A DNA stretch of 64,000 nucleotides from contig NW_003314293.1 in assembly GCF_000143415.4 (NCBI RefSeq), positions 1,260,431-1,324,430 on the forward strand, written 5' to 3'. This document shows, in pieces, positions 54,806 through 64,000 of this stretch (positions are counted from its first letter, which is position 1; each line of letters begins with the position of its first letter). The notes beneath the pieces are model-generated. The model did not search any database. It worked only from the letters and a program-made list of their open reading frames with translations, and was not told where the DNA came from. The position numbers were made by a program, and so were the translations under genes. The DNA comes from Selaginella moellendorffii (lineage: Eukaryota > Streptophyta > Lycopodiopsida > Selaginellales > Selaginellaceae).

Positions 54806-55813
54806 CTATGGACTTGACCATATGCGTGTTCCAGAGTCCGTGATGTAAACACCCGCATGGCCACTGTTTTCCATAGCCAGCCCATATGTATACTTCAGCC
54901 CATAGCTGCTCGTCTTCTTACTCCACACTTCGCCTCGCGAGCCAATAATCGCCAAAACTCCATACTCGTTGAGATGCAGGTAACATCCCGAGTCCCTCCC
55001 GGAGGTCTCCGTGCCCCACACCCTCCGGTGCGTCTCCCTCACACTCACCACCAGCGCGCAGTCAGTCTCCATGGTGAGCACGAACAGCAAGTTTGGAGAC
55101 TCCAATCTATTTCCCTCCAACAGCGTCGATCCCAGATGTTCCCTGCCGCCAACCAGGGACGTGCCAAAGATCCAGCAGTGGCGCCCGTCAACGTCAATCC
55201 CGCGCGGGTCAATGACCGTCTCGCCCGCATCAGCGGCTCCATCATCCAAGATTTTAGACTGTGGAAGATAAAGAAGTGTAAGATCAAGGGTGCCGCTGCC
55301 ACTACCGGTACCTGGCTCTTCCTCAAAAGGAGTGTCTCGCAGCTCATACTCGATTCCAAAATAGCGGAGAACCAGGTTGACGTGGCCGTACCACATGTTG
55401 ACAATTGGATCCAAGTCCTGGATCGTGTCACGGATCTCCTCCAACATCGTCGTGATGCTCTGGATGAGCTCGCGGCCCCCGGCGCTGGTGCGGCTGGGCG
55501 CCACTGTGCAGATGTCACTGTTCTCCATGAAAGCTCGGTTGTACAGCCACAGCCTCACCCGCACAAACGCATTTTGGGTGTATTCCACGACGAAGGACAT
55601 GCTCCGCCCTGTGCCGTAGCCAGCGTCAGGGTTCAGGGACCTCAGGTACTCTTCGATGCGGCTTATGAGATCCAGGACGTGGGTGATAGCAAGCTGGCCA
55701 AATCGCAGCCTGAACCTGAAGATTCCACGGAATGGAATCCCCGGAGGTGGCTGTGCAATGCAGGGACAAGCAAGTGACATGAGTAGAGCAAGTGACACAA
55801 GGCTGGTTCTCAT
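54806..55813 (-). CDS. Secreted protein with degenerate bulb-type lectin domain
   Basis: A single-exon ORF of 335 residues from ATG 55813; an upstream TTG start is unlikely. MRTSLVSLALLMSLACPCIA is a signal peptide, so the protein is probably secreted. Residues about 20-200 form a helical region without a domain I recognise (VLDLISRIEEYLRSLNPDAG, SITTMLEEIRDTIQDLDPIV). Residues about 215-335 resemble the GNA/bulb-type mannose-binding lectin fold: three repeats, each centred on a QxDxNxVxY-like strand, here altered to METDCALVVSV, LNEYGVLAIIG and MENSGHAGVYI. The mannose-contact residues are mostly replaced, so sugar binding is doubtful. A TATAAAAA lies about 55 bp before the start codon. Two broken copies are nearby. 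Confidence 0.75.
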   Translation of the reverse strand: MRTSLVSLALLMSLACPCIAQPPPGIPFRGIFRFRLRFGQLAITHVLDLISRIEEYLRSLNPDAGYGTGRSMSFVVEYTQNAFVRVRLWLYNRAFMENSDICTVAPSRTSAGGRELIQSITTMLEEIRDTIQDLDPIVNMWYGHVNLVLRYFGIEYELRDTPFEEEPGTGSGSGTLDLTLLYLPQSKILDDGAADAGETVIDPRGIDVDGRHCWIFGTSLVGGREHLGSTLLEGNRLESPNLLFVLTMETDCALVVSVRETHRRVWGTETSGRDSGCYLHLNEYGVLAIIGSRGEVWSKKTSSYGLKYTYGLAMENSGHAGVYITDSGTRIWSSP

Positions 55814-55863
55814 GATTGGCCTCAACAATTTTCCACATCAACTTAATTGAGCACAAATAATTG

Positions 55864-55871
55864 TTTTTATA
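55864..55871 (-). promoter_or_regulatory. TATA box candidate of the lectin-like gene
   Basis: TATAAAAA on the minus strand, 51 bp upstream of ATG 55813. It would give a short leader of about 20-25 nt. Confidence 0.4.
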
Positions 55872-56029
55872 TGTTTTAATTATTTCATATCCATCTATGT
55901 ATGTGTGTTGGCTCTAGCGCATATGCTTGAACGCTCAACAACTATCCCAGGAATTTGCGCGCTTAACAAAGCCAGGAAAGCAGTGGTTTCTGGCAACATT
56001 CTGAGAATATCCCTTCACTATTTAAAGTC

Positions 56030-56310
56030 TATCATCCGGACTATATGTAAAGGCATGCCCATCGTTGTGAGCGCCCTTGGATCCTTACAAGGCATGTCCC
56101 TTGTCCCATGCTCTGTGCTGGAACTTGAGCGCAAGTGAAGTTCAAGGAACAGTATATTGTCAATTAGCTCACTGCTCCTGGGGTGAATGCATTTATTCTT
56201 GGAGAAAAGATTTACAAAGGGTTTGCATTCTTTGCAGAAAGTGCTGATAGAGTATGCCCGGGTGAAGGAAGATGGGCTATGGCAATGAGAGCTCTAAAGA
56301 AACAGCTATT
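56030..56310 (+). pseudogene. TYW2 pseudogene fragment 2
   Basis: Matches TYW2 exon 4, the following intron and exon 5 (52100-52310): GCTGGAACTTG, GCTCACTGCTCC, CTTGGAGAAAAGATTTACAA, GATAGAGT, GCAATGAGAGCTCTAAA. Intron sequence is retained. Exon 4 is followed by exon 5 in the normal order. This piece complements the exons lacking in fragment 1. Confidence 0.8.
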
Positions 56311-56419
56311 TTCTTTTATTTGGTTTTCATAAGATCTTTATCAATGAGTTTAAATTTGTAAGGGAAACAAATTAAAGGGAAAGGGCCTAAAATGAATAAA
56401 ACTGCAATTTAGTATTAAA

Positions 56420-58200
56420 CAATAGACTAGAGTACTATATCTGTGACCGCTCTATGGAAGAAACTAGACGCATATGAGGTACCAGGAGTCATGAAATCTT
56501 GCTCAAAGCTGGCACAAGTGACACTACAAAGCTTTGGAAGTGGTTTGTTGATGAATACAACCAACATTTGGACATGGAGGTGATGAGAATTCATTCTTAG
56601 ATCACGTATACATGACAAGGACATTCAAGCACACACATAAATGTTGAACAAGCTCTTCTCAGATCTCGGGAAACGAGCATGAAGTCCCTGAATCCATGAA
56701 GAAGATCCAGCTTTAAAAGTCATTGCCAAGAGAGTGGGATGGGATGATGAGAGAGGGCAACTTCACCTTTGATGGGGTTATAGTGAAAGCTTATCAACTT
56801 TTCATTGTTGCAAGGAAGGAAAGATCAAACCACCAGCCAGGCTATATATGCCAAAAAAGCGCCAATGAAGGCTATGGTTGAAGGAATGGAAGGTAAGGAT
56901 GCTGAGAATGCCACAACTAGAGATGAGCATTGTGCATATGACTACCTCAATAATGTTTTGGAAAATTTGATAAGAGGAACCATGTGATAAGATTGAGGAA
57001 GAAAGTCAAGGTCTAGAGTGGTCTTAGGCAATGATACTCAGTTTAGGATCCATGTTCCATGTTTTTGAACTTTTCAAGAGTTCACCAAATCTAGTATTAC
57101 TCAAACCAAAAAATGTATAATTTTATGTATTGCAAAACCCTTAACCATTTGGAAAAGCCATTTTTTAAGTCGTTCTTTTTGGTTTTTTTAAAAAATATTT
57201 ACAACAAAAATAACAATATCAATTGATAATAATGTATTCTTTATGGAAAAAACTAGCTCTGCATATTTGGGAAGAAGCTATTGTATGGATGACATCAAAG
57301 TAATCTTTAAGCAATAGGTAACAAATGTCAAATAAATGATAAATAACAGAAGCTCATATTTCTATAAAGCCTTGCACAAGCTGAAGGACATCATAGTAGG
57401 ATTGGATCTTAGGAGCAAGGTTAGACAAAACTTTTGTGAGTCTTGTATGCTGGAAAACCATCATTATCAAAACTTTACTTCATTAAAACATCAGAGTAGT
57501 TAGCCATTTGAGCTCCTTCACTTGAACTTAAGTGACTTTGGCACAAAGCACTTCATTACTTTTGTTGACAATTTTACTTGCCAGCAATGCTCAATCAAAT
57601 TTCTGCCCTAAAGACTTGCATTTTCTTTTTCTATAAGGAAAGAATGAAGTTATGGAAGCATTCAAGCACTATTAAGGCTTTCATCGAGATGAAGCTAGAA
57701 CAAAAGATTAAGGTATTGAGGACTGATGGGGAAAAAAGTATTGTAATAATGCCTTTTGAGATTTTTTGCTATGTAAATGGGATCTAGCATCAAATCAGTA
57801 GAAGTTAACATAGTGATATAGGAATTCAAGGCCATATTGTTAACTTTTATATCATCTTTCCTAAAGATGACTGCATGCAAAAGGTGGTGAAAGCAACATG
57901 CATAAGCTTCATGAATTCTAGTGCTAGCTATTCCTTTTGGGTTCTTAAGCTACAATATGATGGGACAAGTTATATTAAGAATGATCCATGCACAATACTA
58001 AAGTAATATGCCACTAGCATATTGTCTTAGAGGCATGCTTGATCCTGTGGAAATCCTCATTGGGCATCACAATATAAACTAGCTTTAAAAGTGTTGGAAG
58101 ATGCTATGTCTCTATCTTTCATTGATGAGAATATTCTTTCAACATTTGAGGAAGCTATATATAGTCTAGACTTTGGTTGTGGGTCTTCTTAAACACTCAT
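56420..58200 (+). pseudogene. Ty1/copia gag-integrase remnant
   Basis: Scattered gag-like text at 56450-57000 (ending near LNNVLENLIRGTM) is followed by integrase. KHFITFVDNFT lies near 57550, and AFIEMKLEQKIKVLRTDGEK with FCYVNGI-HQIS lies at 57670-57800. These copia core motifs are in order on the plus strand, with frequent stops. No LTRs were identified. Confidence 0.6.
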
Positions 58201-59070
58201 TTGAAGTTCATAAGCTTGTGATTATTTAGAGTAACACATTTGATCCTTGAAAAGGGACTCCATCTCATCTTGGATGTGGGAGGTATAGACTAGAATGAGA
58301 CATGTTTTTTAGTGGAGAAGATGATGAGATATAAACAATCTTAGCCATCACAAAATGCCAAAGAATTGTAGAGTCCACTAAATGAATGTGAAGACTTTAA
58401 CAAATGATGGTATATAGTCTAAAGAAATCTTCACATATATGGTACCAAAAGTTTGACAAGGCACTACTTAGATAAGGATTTCACCCTATTGCTGCTAAAA
58501 ACCCTCTCTTTACAACCTTTAGTGGGGTTTAGATTTCATTTCCTCAAAAGGTATGTAGCTATATCCTAAAAAGGCATGTGGCCCCTAAACCCTTAACCCA
58601 AAACTTGTCCATTTAGCCAGAAAGATTCCTTAGGCATTTTTGGAATTAATGTATTTTGTCTCATTAACTATTCTCTATAATTTAGGAGCATATGTTTTAA
58701 AAATAATTATTTATCAGTAAATGAAATTGCTCAATAAAACCTCTCTTTGAGTGTACAAGAAGAACAATATATAATCAATGTTCAAAAGTAAAAAAATCAT
58801 ATAATCAATATAGAAAATATTTTTTATTTATAGTATTAGCAAGAAAAAACATAAATGCATTTGAATTAACTTATGGATATTAAAATTAGAAAACATTTAA
58901 AGAAACAGGAAAAAAATTTAGATTCAGAAAAATAAGGCAAAATAGTTATAGAAGTTTTAGATAATAAGAAGGTATAATAATTCAAAAAGATAGTATATAT
59001 ACAGAATATATAAAATTATAATTAACAAACTAAATTCAAAAATTAAGAATAAAATAAAATAGAAATTGTG

Positions 59071-59225
59071 AGTGTTTAAAATATAAAAATAAGTATATTT
59101 TTTGAGGTTTAGACCCCTGCTTATATATAAGAATGGATGGATCAAATTCAATTCCAAGATAGTCTATATATTATAGTACTATAATTAATGTATTACCTAG
59201 CCAAGGTAATACATATATATACATG
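59071..59225 (+). repeat. Direct repeat, left copy (about 150 bp)
   Basis: Shares GGTTTAGACCCNTGCTTATA, TATAAGAATGGAT and TAATTAATGTATTACCTAGC with 61090-61250, in the same orientation. It could be a short LTR of a non-autonomous element of about 2.1 kb, or two copies of one repeat. Confidence 0.6.
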
Positions 59226-61089
59226 CACCATACTCACCTTCAAATAATGAAAAGGTAATGACAATAAGTCATAGAACTTTTACTAAGTAATTATAAATTA
59301 CTATAAAAATATAAAGCTCTTACAAAACCACTAACAAAGTTGTTGACAACCATGACCAATTGTATACAGAGTTGCAACTAATTTATTAGGATTTTGTAGT
59401 TAACTTATGCTTGTGTAATAGCTTTGGATTTTGTTTAATCAAATACTTAAACCAATGATAAAGTCATGACTTTGAACCAAAACAAAGGATTGCAAGAAAT
59501 ATAATAATCAATAAAGCACTATTACAACAAATAACACATCCCATCTCTAAATTTACCTGTCAACAATTCTCCAAGACCACCATTAACTCATGTTTATAAC
59601 TATGAATATAATTTACCTTTGGGCCTTCCCTTTGGTAAACAACTGAGACCCATGTTAATTTAGACTTACAAATATCGTCCTTGTCCAATACCACACATAG
59701 GAGGTTAGACTCACTTAATTTGTATTCTACATCCTTTTTATCCTCTTTTTGAAGGAAAAAATTGTTTTGAAGCATAGGTTTTATTTGGATTTGCTACGTT
59801 TATTCTCATTCTACTATTTATGTTTAGCTTCACTTCACTATCACATTTGTTCGGCCTCACTATGTCAAAGTCGAATGTTTTGTTCAAACTTGTTTTATTC
59901 ATCCTCACTCTACAATCTATGTTGTTCATCTTTACTCCAATATCATATTTTCTTGTCCTCACTAGAGGAAGAAACATTGTGGAAGAAGAAAAAATTCAAT
60001 AATTGTCAAATTAGAAATGGAAAGAGAAGGAAATATATTCAAAGTCTAGAAAACAAAGAATTTGCTATAATAAAATATTTTGGCTAGTATAAAATAAGTA
60101 AGAGATTACATTGTTCAACCTTCTTAACACGCAATTCAACATTTGAGATAGGAAAATCAATAAAAAAAGTCTACACTCTCAAGAGAATATATAAACTCTT
60201 TAGTAGCAATGATGAAACAGAGGTTTTTAATGGCACTCATAATTGGGGATATGTATTCAATCTGAAACTCTGGCTAAAGTGACTCAAACCCTTGGAATAG
60301 AGGAATATTTAATATTAGAATTGATCAAAAACTCCACCAAAGAAACAAAAATAAGATTCTCAGCTTAATGTATATGCTCAATATTCAGATTAGTATAAGA
60401 AGGATAGAAAACACTCAATTTAACACTAGACTAAGAATGAGAATTATAAAAGTAAAAAATGATTAAAGTGCCAAGAGAAGGAAATATCGCGAAATTTCCA
60501 ACTCCTAATCTATATTATAAGCTATCTCCATAATAATCAAGTTCCCTATTATAATCCAAAATCTATTTGAACTTGTAAATATTGTTTCCTCATAAACTCA
60601 ATCCTCAAATATTCTTTAAAAACTAGATTGTATCATCTATAGTTCGTTAATTGATGTTATAATCACACTCCATAATGACAGAAGATGACAAAACACCAAG
60701 AATAACACAAACTATATAATCACATCCCACAGAAATTAGAGATAGTATCACACCCAAGATAGGTGCAACACCAATATAATCACACCACACAACACCAAAG
60801 GTTCAATTCAACAAAGTAGCAATAACAACCTTAAATAACATACTCCTTAATCGATGATAGTGTGGCATGGTAGAAGAAGATTAGCAATAAAGATCAAAAG
60901 AAAGAGTAAATCTAAACATAACAATAGCTAGAATTCTAGAATTTGCAAAAAGTTAATATAAATCTAAATTTAAAAGAAAATAAAGAAATAAAAACAAAAA
61001 ATACAATCCTGAATATTAAAGCAAAACAGTGCCAAAAAACTTTGCCCTTCAAGGACAAATTGCAATGCTTCTCATATTTACTAATATAA

Positions 61090-61250
61090 GTGCTCACGAT
61101 ATAAGAATAGGTATATTAATTGGGGTTTAGACCCTTGCTTATATATAAGAATGGATATACCAGATTCAATCCGAAATAGAGAGTCCATATGCTATAGTAA
61201 TATATAGTAATATAATTAATGTATTACCTAGCCAGAGTAATACGTGTGTG
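61090..61250 (+). repeat. Direct repeat, right copy (about 150 bp)
   Basis: Partner of 59071-59225, with small insertions. It runs straight into a TA/TG microsatellite. Confidence 0.6.
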
Positions 61251-61345
61251 TATATATATATATATATGTATGTATGTATGTATATATATATCTATGTGTA
61301 TATGTGTATGTATATATATGTATGTCTATATATGTGTGTGTGTCT
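61239..61345. repeat. TA/TG microsatellite
   Basis: A mixed TATA, TGTA and TGTG array of about 100 bp. Confidence 0.85.
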
Positions 61346-61704
61346 TTACAAATATGAAATACTAAAAAGATTTACCTAATTTTTTACAGGTTAATTTTCG
61401 AAGATATAAATATAAAATTATTTTTATTCTTAATATTATTAAATTTTTAAATGCATATTTGTATAATATTTCTGTATGGATACTATATATAATGTGGTTA
61501 GAAAATACAAGAAACAAAAATACATAAACAAGATACCTCACGCCAGATGGAATTCCACAAGAACCCTAGAAATTCCCGATTTGCACTCGTGGACTCGACA
61601 CTAGAATTGCGAGATTTAAAACTGTACTGTCTACGCACTCTTCATTTTTACCTCATCATTAAACCACTTTTCTGTTCCCTAAACTCCGAGTTGTAAATGA
61701 ACCC

Positions 61705-62160
61705 ATGGGCTTACACTTGCGAAGAACCGAGAGCAGTAGCATCTGCTCGGTAGCTCCAGGGGTAGCGAGCTCATCCAGAGCGTCAGGACGATTGGAGGCG
61801 ATCCGTGAGGAGCTCGAGGGTCTACCGGGACATGCGGTTGGTTCTCCGCTTCTTCAAGGACGAGCCAGGTGCCTTGATCTTAAACTTCTCGACCTTGCAA
61901 TCTATAATCTTGAATGATCGAGTCGCTGACCCGGGTGAGATGGTCGTTCACCCGCACCAGACTAGCGCCACTGCTGGATCTTTGGCAAGGAGCTCGACGC
62001 TGCCGGAGGGACAGATTTGAGTCTCCAAACAAGGTGTCGTGCTTATCATGGAGAGTAACTGTGTGCTGGTGGTGCGTGTGAGGGAGACGCACCGGAAGGT
62101 TTGGCTGGCTATGGAAGACAGTGGCTTCGAGCATGCATATGGTCAAGCTCATATATCCAG
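61705..62160 (+). pseudogene. Lectin-like pseudogene
   Basis: A third copy of the 54806-55813 gene, on the opposite strand. Homology covers GGTAGCGAGCTCATCCAGAG, CTCCGCTTCTTCAAGGA, CGAGTCGCTGACCCGGGTGA, CCACTGCTGGATCTTTGG, GAGACGCACCGGAAGG and GCTATGGAAGACAGTGGC. Deletions and frameshifts remove the signal peptide and split the lectin domain. Confidence 0.75.
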
Positions 62161-62336
62161 TTTGGAATCGAGCTCGAGTCGGGTTGCAAATGGCCGAGAG
62201 TGCTTCGCGACAATCGACCATTTTCTCCAGGCAATGGATCGCGATCGCGAGCGTGATCCTATTAACACACCTCTCTTCTTAAATGCTACCTAGGAAAAGA
62301 GTACGACTTTGCAAGTTATCAGGGTTTTTCTTTCGC

Positions 62337-63945
62337 ATGGAACAAGAGGAGAACAAGCGGCCATTGCTCGCGGCGTCCTTCGCTCCAGGTATGGAATGGC
62401 TCCACACCGTCCTGTATTTTCCAAGCCATCGTTTTCTTCGATCAAGCAGGCCACGAGCCGCGAGTTCCAGTGTGGACGGGAGAATTCCCATGCTCGGAAT
62501 TGGAAGCCCAAGTCACCGGATCTGAGATACGAGCCGCCGCAGCGCACGATCCATATCCGGCTTGGATCAATGCTTGTGTGGTCACTCCGGATAGCTCCAT
62601 CCAAGGCGCTCACGATCCTGGCTATGGAGGCAAGTGGACTCTTTCTCCATGAGATTTTTTGCTCACTTCTAGTTGCAGACGAACAAGCAGCTTCTTCTAC
62701 CCACGAGAACTCGAGGTTGGATGTGGAATTAGCTTGTTGGTTTCTAACTCTTCCCCTCGATCTCCAGTGTCCAGAGCTTGCAAGAGGATGAGATTCGCGA
62801 CTTACTCATCGATCACGTCCACCACCATTGCTGCTGGGGGAAGCGGCCAGCGTGGTCGTGGAAGATCAGCAAGGTGGAAGACTGTAATGCCTACGTTGGA
62901 ACTCTGGAAACTTTCATCGAGGAGAGAGACCTAGTGGAGGAGTGTGTTCCATACGACGGTCGAATCATAGACGAGGGTGGCCGAGCTCCCGGACCTTGGG
63001 AACTCGACACTCGTTCACACTTTCCACCACTCTTCGTGAGCTCCAAAGAGGCTTTGATCAAGGTGCCACACTCGGAAAGTGTGGAGCAATGCACAGGTTC
63101 TCTTGGAGCTCAAAACTTTTTTTTTTCTTTTCGAGAGATTTTTGCTGAGTTTCTTTGGCCAGGTTGCTTCGGACAGGGAGATATCGCTTGTCATGTTTGC
63201 ACGATATACGATGATTCCGGAAATCTCCAGCAAAGGAAAAAGTTTACGTGCTCGGGATGCAATGGCCGTGGCCTCATTGCTCACTTGGATGGCTCCGACA
63301 GCAGGTTTTTCTAGATTGATCTTCGAGTCTTTCACTTATCCTGCCAGAGCTCTCTCTTTTCAGCTGCAAGGAATGCAAGGGAAGCGGCAAAGTTTACTGC
63401 CCGAGATGCCACTCTCGCGGTTTGCTGGCATGCGAGCACTGCAAGTCAGCCGGATCATTCGTCTCATCCATGAGCGTTCGCGTTAAATGGTTAGTGCTTC
63501 TCCCAAGCTTTTACAAGCTGCCAGTGGCGATTGATCTTAAGAGTCCATCTTTCCTTTTACTCCCAGGAGGACACTGCTGAGCAGGAAAGTGATCGCGTCC
63601 AGCCACGCCGCCTCCGTCCCGGACGACGTTTTCCAGCGAGCCAAAGGCGTGGAGCTCTACTGCCACGAATCACAGCAATGCCAGGCAGCAGATTTCCAGG
63701 ACTCGGCACTGCTCAGCCGCTTCTCGAAGGAGATCATCCGGGAGCGAGCTCCAGTCCCCCCGGCGGCGCGAGTCGTGAGCGAGAGGCACCGCATCACGGT
63801 GGTTCCCGTGACCAGAGTGTTGATGAGCGACGGCAAGAGAAGGTGGTTTAAGTTCTATATCGTCGGGCTCAAGAAGGAGGTCTATCTCAAGAACTATCCA
63901 CAAAAGTGCTGCTGCCAGTGTTGCCATAGCTGCACAATCATGTAG
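62337..63945 (+). CDS. SSUH2-like zinc-finger protein with C-terminal CaaX box
   Basis: Seven exons: 62337-62388, 62450-62629, 62679-62715, 62768-63096, 63163-63304, 63364-63489 and 63567-63945. The product has 414 residues. The protein matches the SSU-2 homologue family: QEDEIRDLLIDHVHHHCCWG, KVPHSESVEQ, and DnaJ-like CxxCxGxG units CTGCFGQG, CHVC, CSGCNGRG, CKECKGSG, CPRCHSRG and CEHCK, then a conserved C-terminal domain (FYIVGLKKEVYLKNYPQKC). Intron 2 uses a GC donor (GGAG|GCAAGT), the only one that keeps the frame. The last residues CCCQCCHSCTIM end in a CaaX-type box (CTIM), preceded by clustered cysteines, so membrane attachment by prenylation and palmitoylation is possible. Molecular function in plants is not known to me. 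Confidence 0.85.
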
Positions 63946-64000
63946 GTAATTTGTCTCTTGATAAACTCATTGTCGTTATGCTATAGAACTTGGCAATGAC

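Larger units (their letters stand above)
58201..61700. other. AT-rich region without genes
   Basis: Extremely AT-rich with no credible coding sequence. It contains a pair of direct repeats (59071-59225 and 61090-61250) and a TA/TG microsatellite (61240-61345). Confidence 0.5.

Noticed and set aside
54857-55777. 306-residue plus-strand ORF opposite the lectin-like gene
   Set aside because: The minus-strand frame has a signal peptide and lectin repeats. The plus-strand frame has neither.
1-64000. CRISPR arrays, bacterial operons, rRNA and tRNA genes
   Set aside because: No regularly spaced repeats with unique spacers and no recognisable tRNA or rRNA signature seen by eye. A tRNAscan/Infernal run would be needed to exclude small RNAs.

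Overview
This is nuclear DNA of a land plant, most likely a lycophyte such as Selaginella. The pointers are intron size and gene content. About forty introns can be placed; most are 47 to 90 bp and have GT-AG ends. The genes include a large HKT-type transporter, a LORELEI-like GPI protein, an NPF transporter, a class of trehalose-phosphate phosphatase and a Crinkler-like nuclease-kinase protein. The species is inferred, not proven. No bacterial, organellar or CRISPR features were seen.

Region 1 (1-21.6 kb) is mobile-element territory. It opens with an intact long ORF of a DUF7869-like, putatively DDE-type transposase. Its 3' flank is full of short palindromic repeats. Next come two truncated pieces of one Ty3/gypsy family with about 225 bp LTRs (4.6-5.5 kb and 8.7-11.1 kb), separated by a decayed minus-strand coding region of unknown kind. 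Then follow a stretch with a hexamer-based minisatellite and three copies of a second gypsy family with about 160 bp LTRs: an antisense fragment (13.0-13.9 kb), a small element with both LTRs that lacks reverse transcriptase/RNase H (14.5-17.9 kb), and a minus-strand copy that keeps those domains (18.2-21.6 kb).

Region 2 (21.7-34.3 kb) alternates genes and decayed retroelements. A two-exon Crinkler-type gene (PD-(D/E)XK nuclease plus kinase-like domain) is followed by a copia remnant, an unidentified minus-strand coding stretch, a peroxisomal 2,4-dienoyl-CoA reductase ending in SKL, a LORELEI-like GPI-anchored protein on the opposite strand, a degenerate minus-strand gypsy pol, and an NPF/POT transporter.

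Region 3 (34.3-52.6 kb) is gene-rich and nearly free of transposons. It holds a WD40-repeat protein (divergent from the NPF gene), trehalose-6-phosphate phosphatase, a charged coiled-coil protein, an HKT-type Na+/K+ transporter and tRNA wybutosine-synthesizing protein TYW2. These are ordinary metabolic, transport and RNA-modification genes and do not form one pathway.

Region 4 (52.6-64 kb) is a duplication zone. It has two broken fragments of TYW2, one intact secreted lectin-like gene and two broken copies of it. One broken copy contains a nearly perfect 95-bp inverted repeat. After about 5 kb of AT-rich DNA with a copia remnant comes an SSUH2-like zinc-finger protein whose C terminus looks like a prenylation signal.

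The strongest candidates for unusual biology are the Crinkler-like nuclease-kinase gene, the inverted repeat derived from the lectin gene (a possible small-RNA source), the transposase-bearing element with its palindrome-rich flank, and the CaaX-bearing SSUH2 protein.
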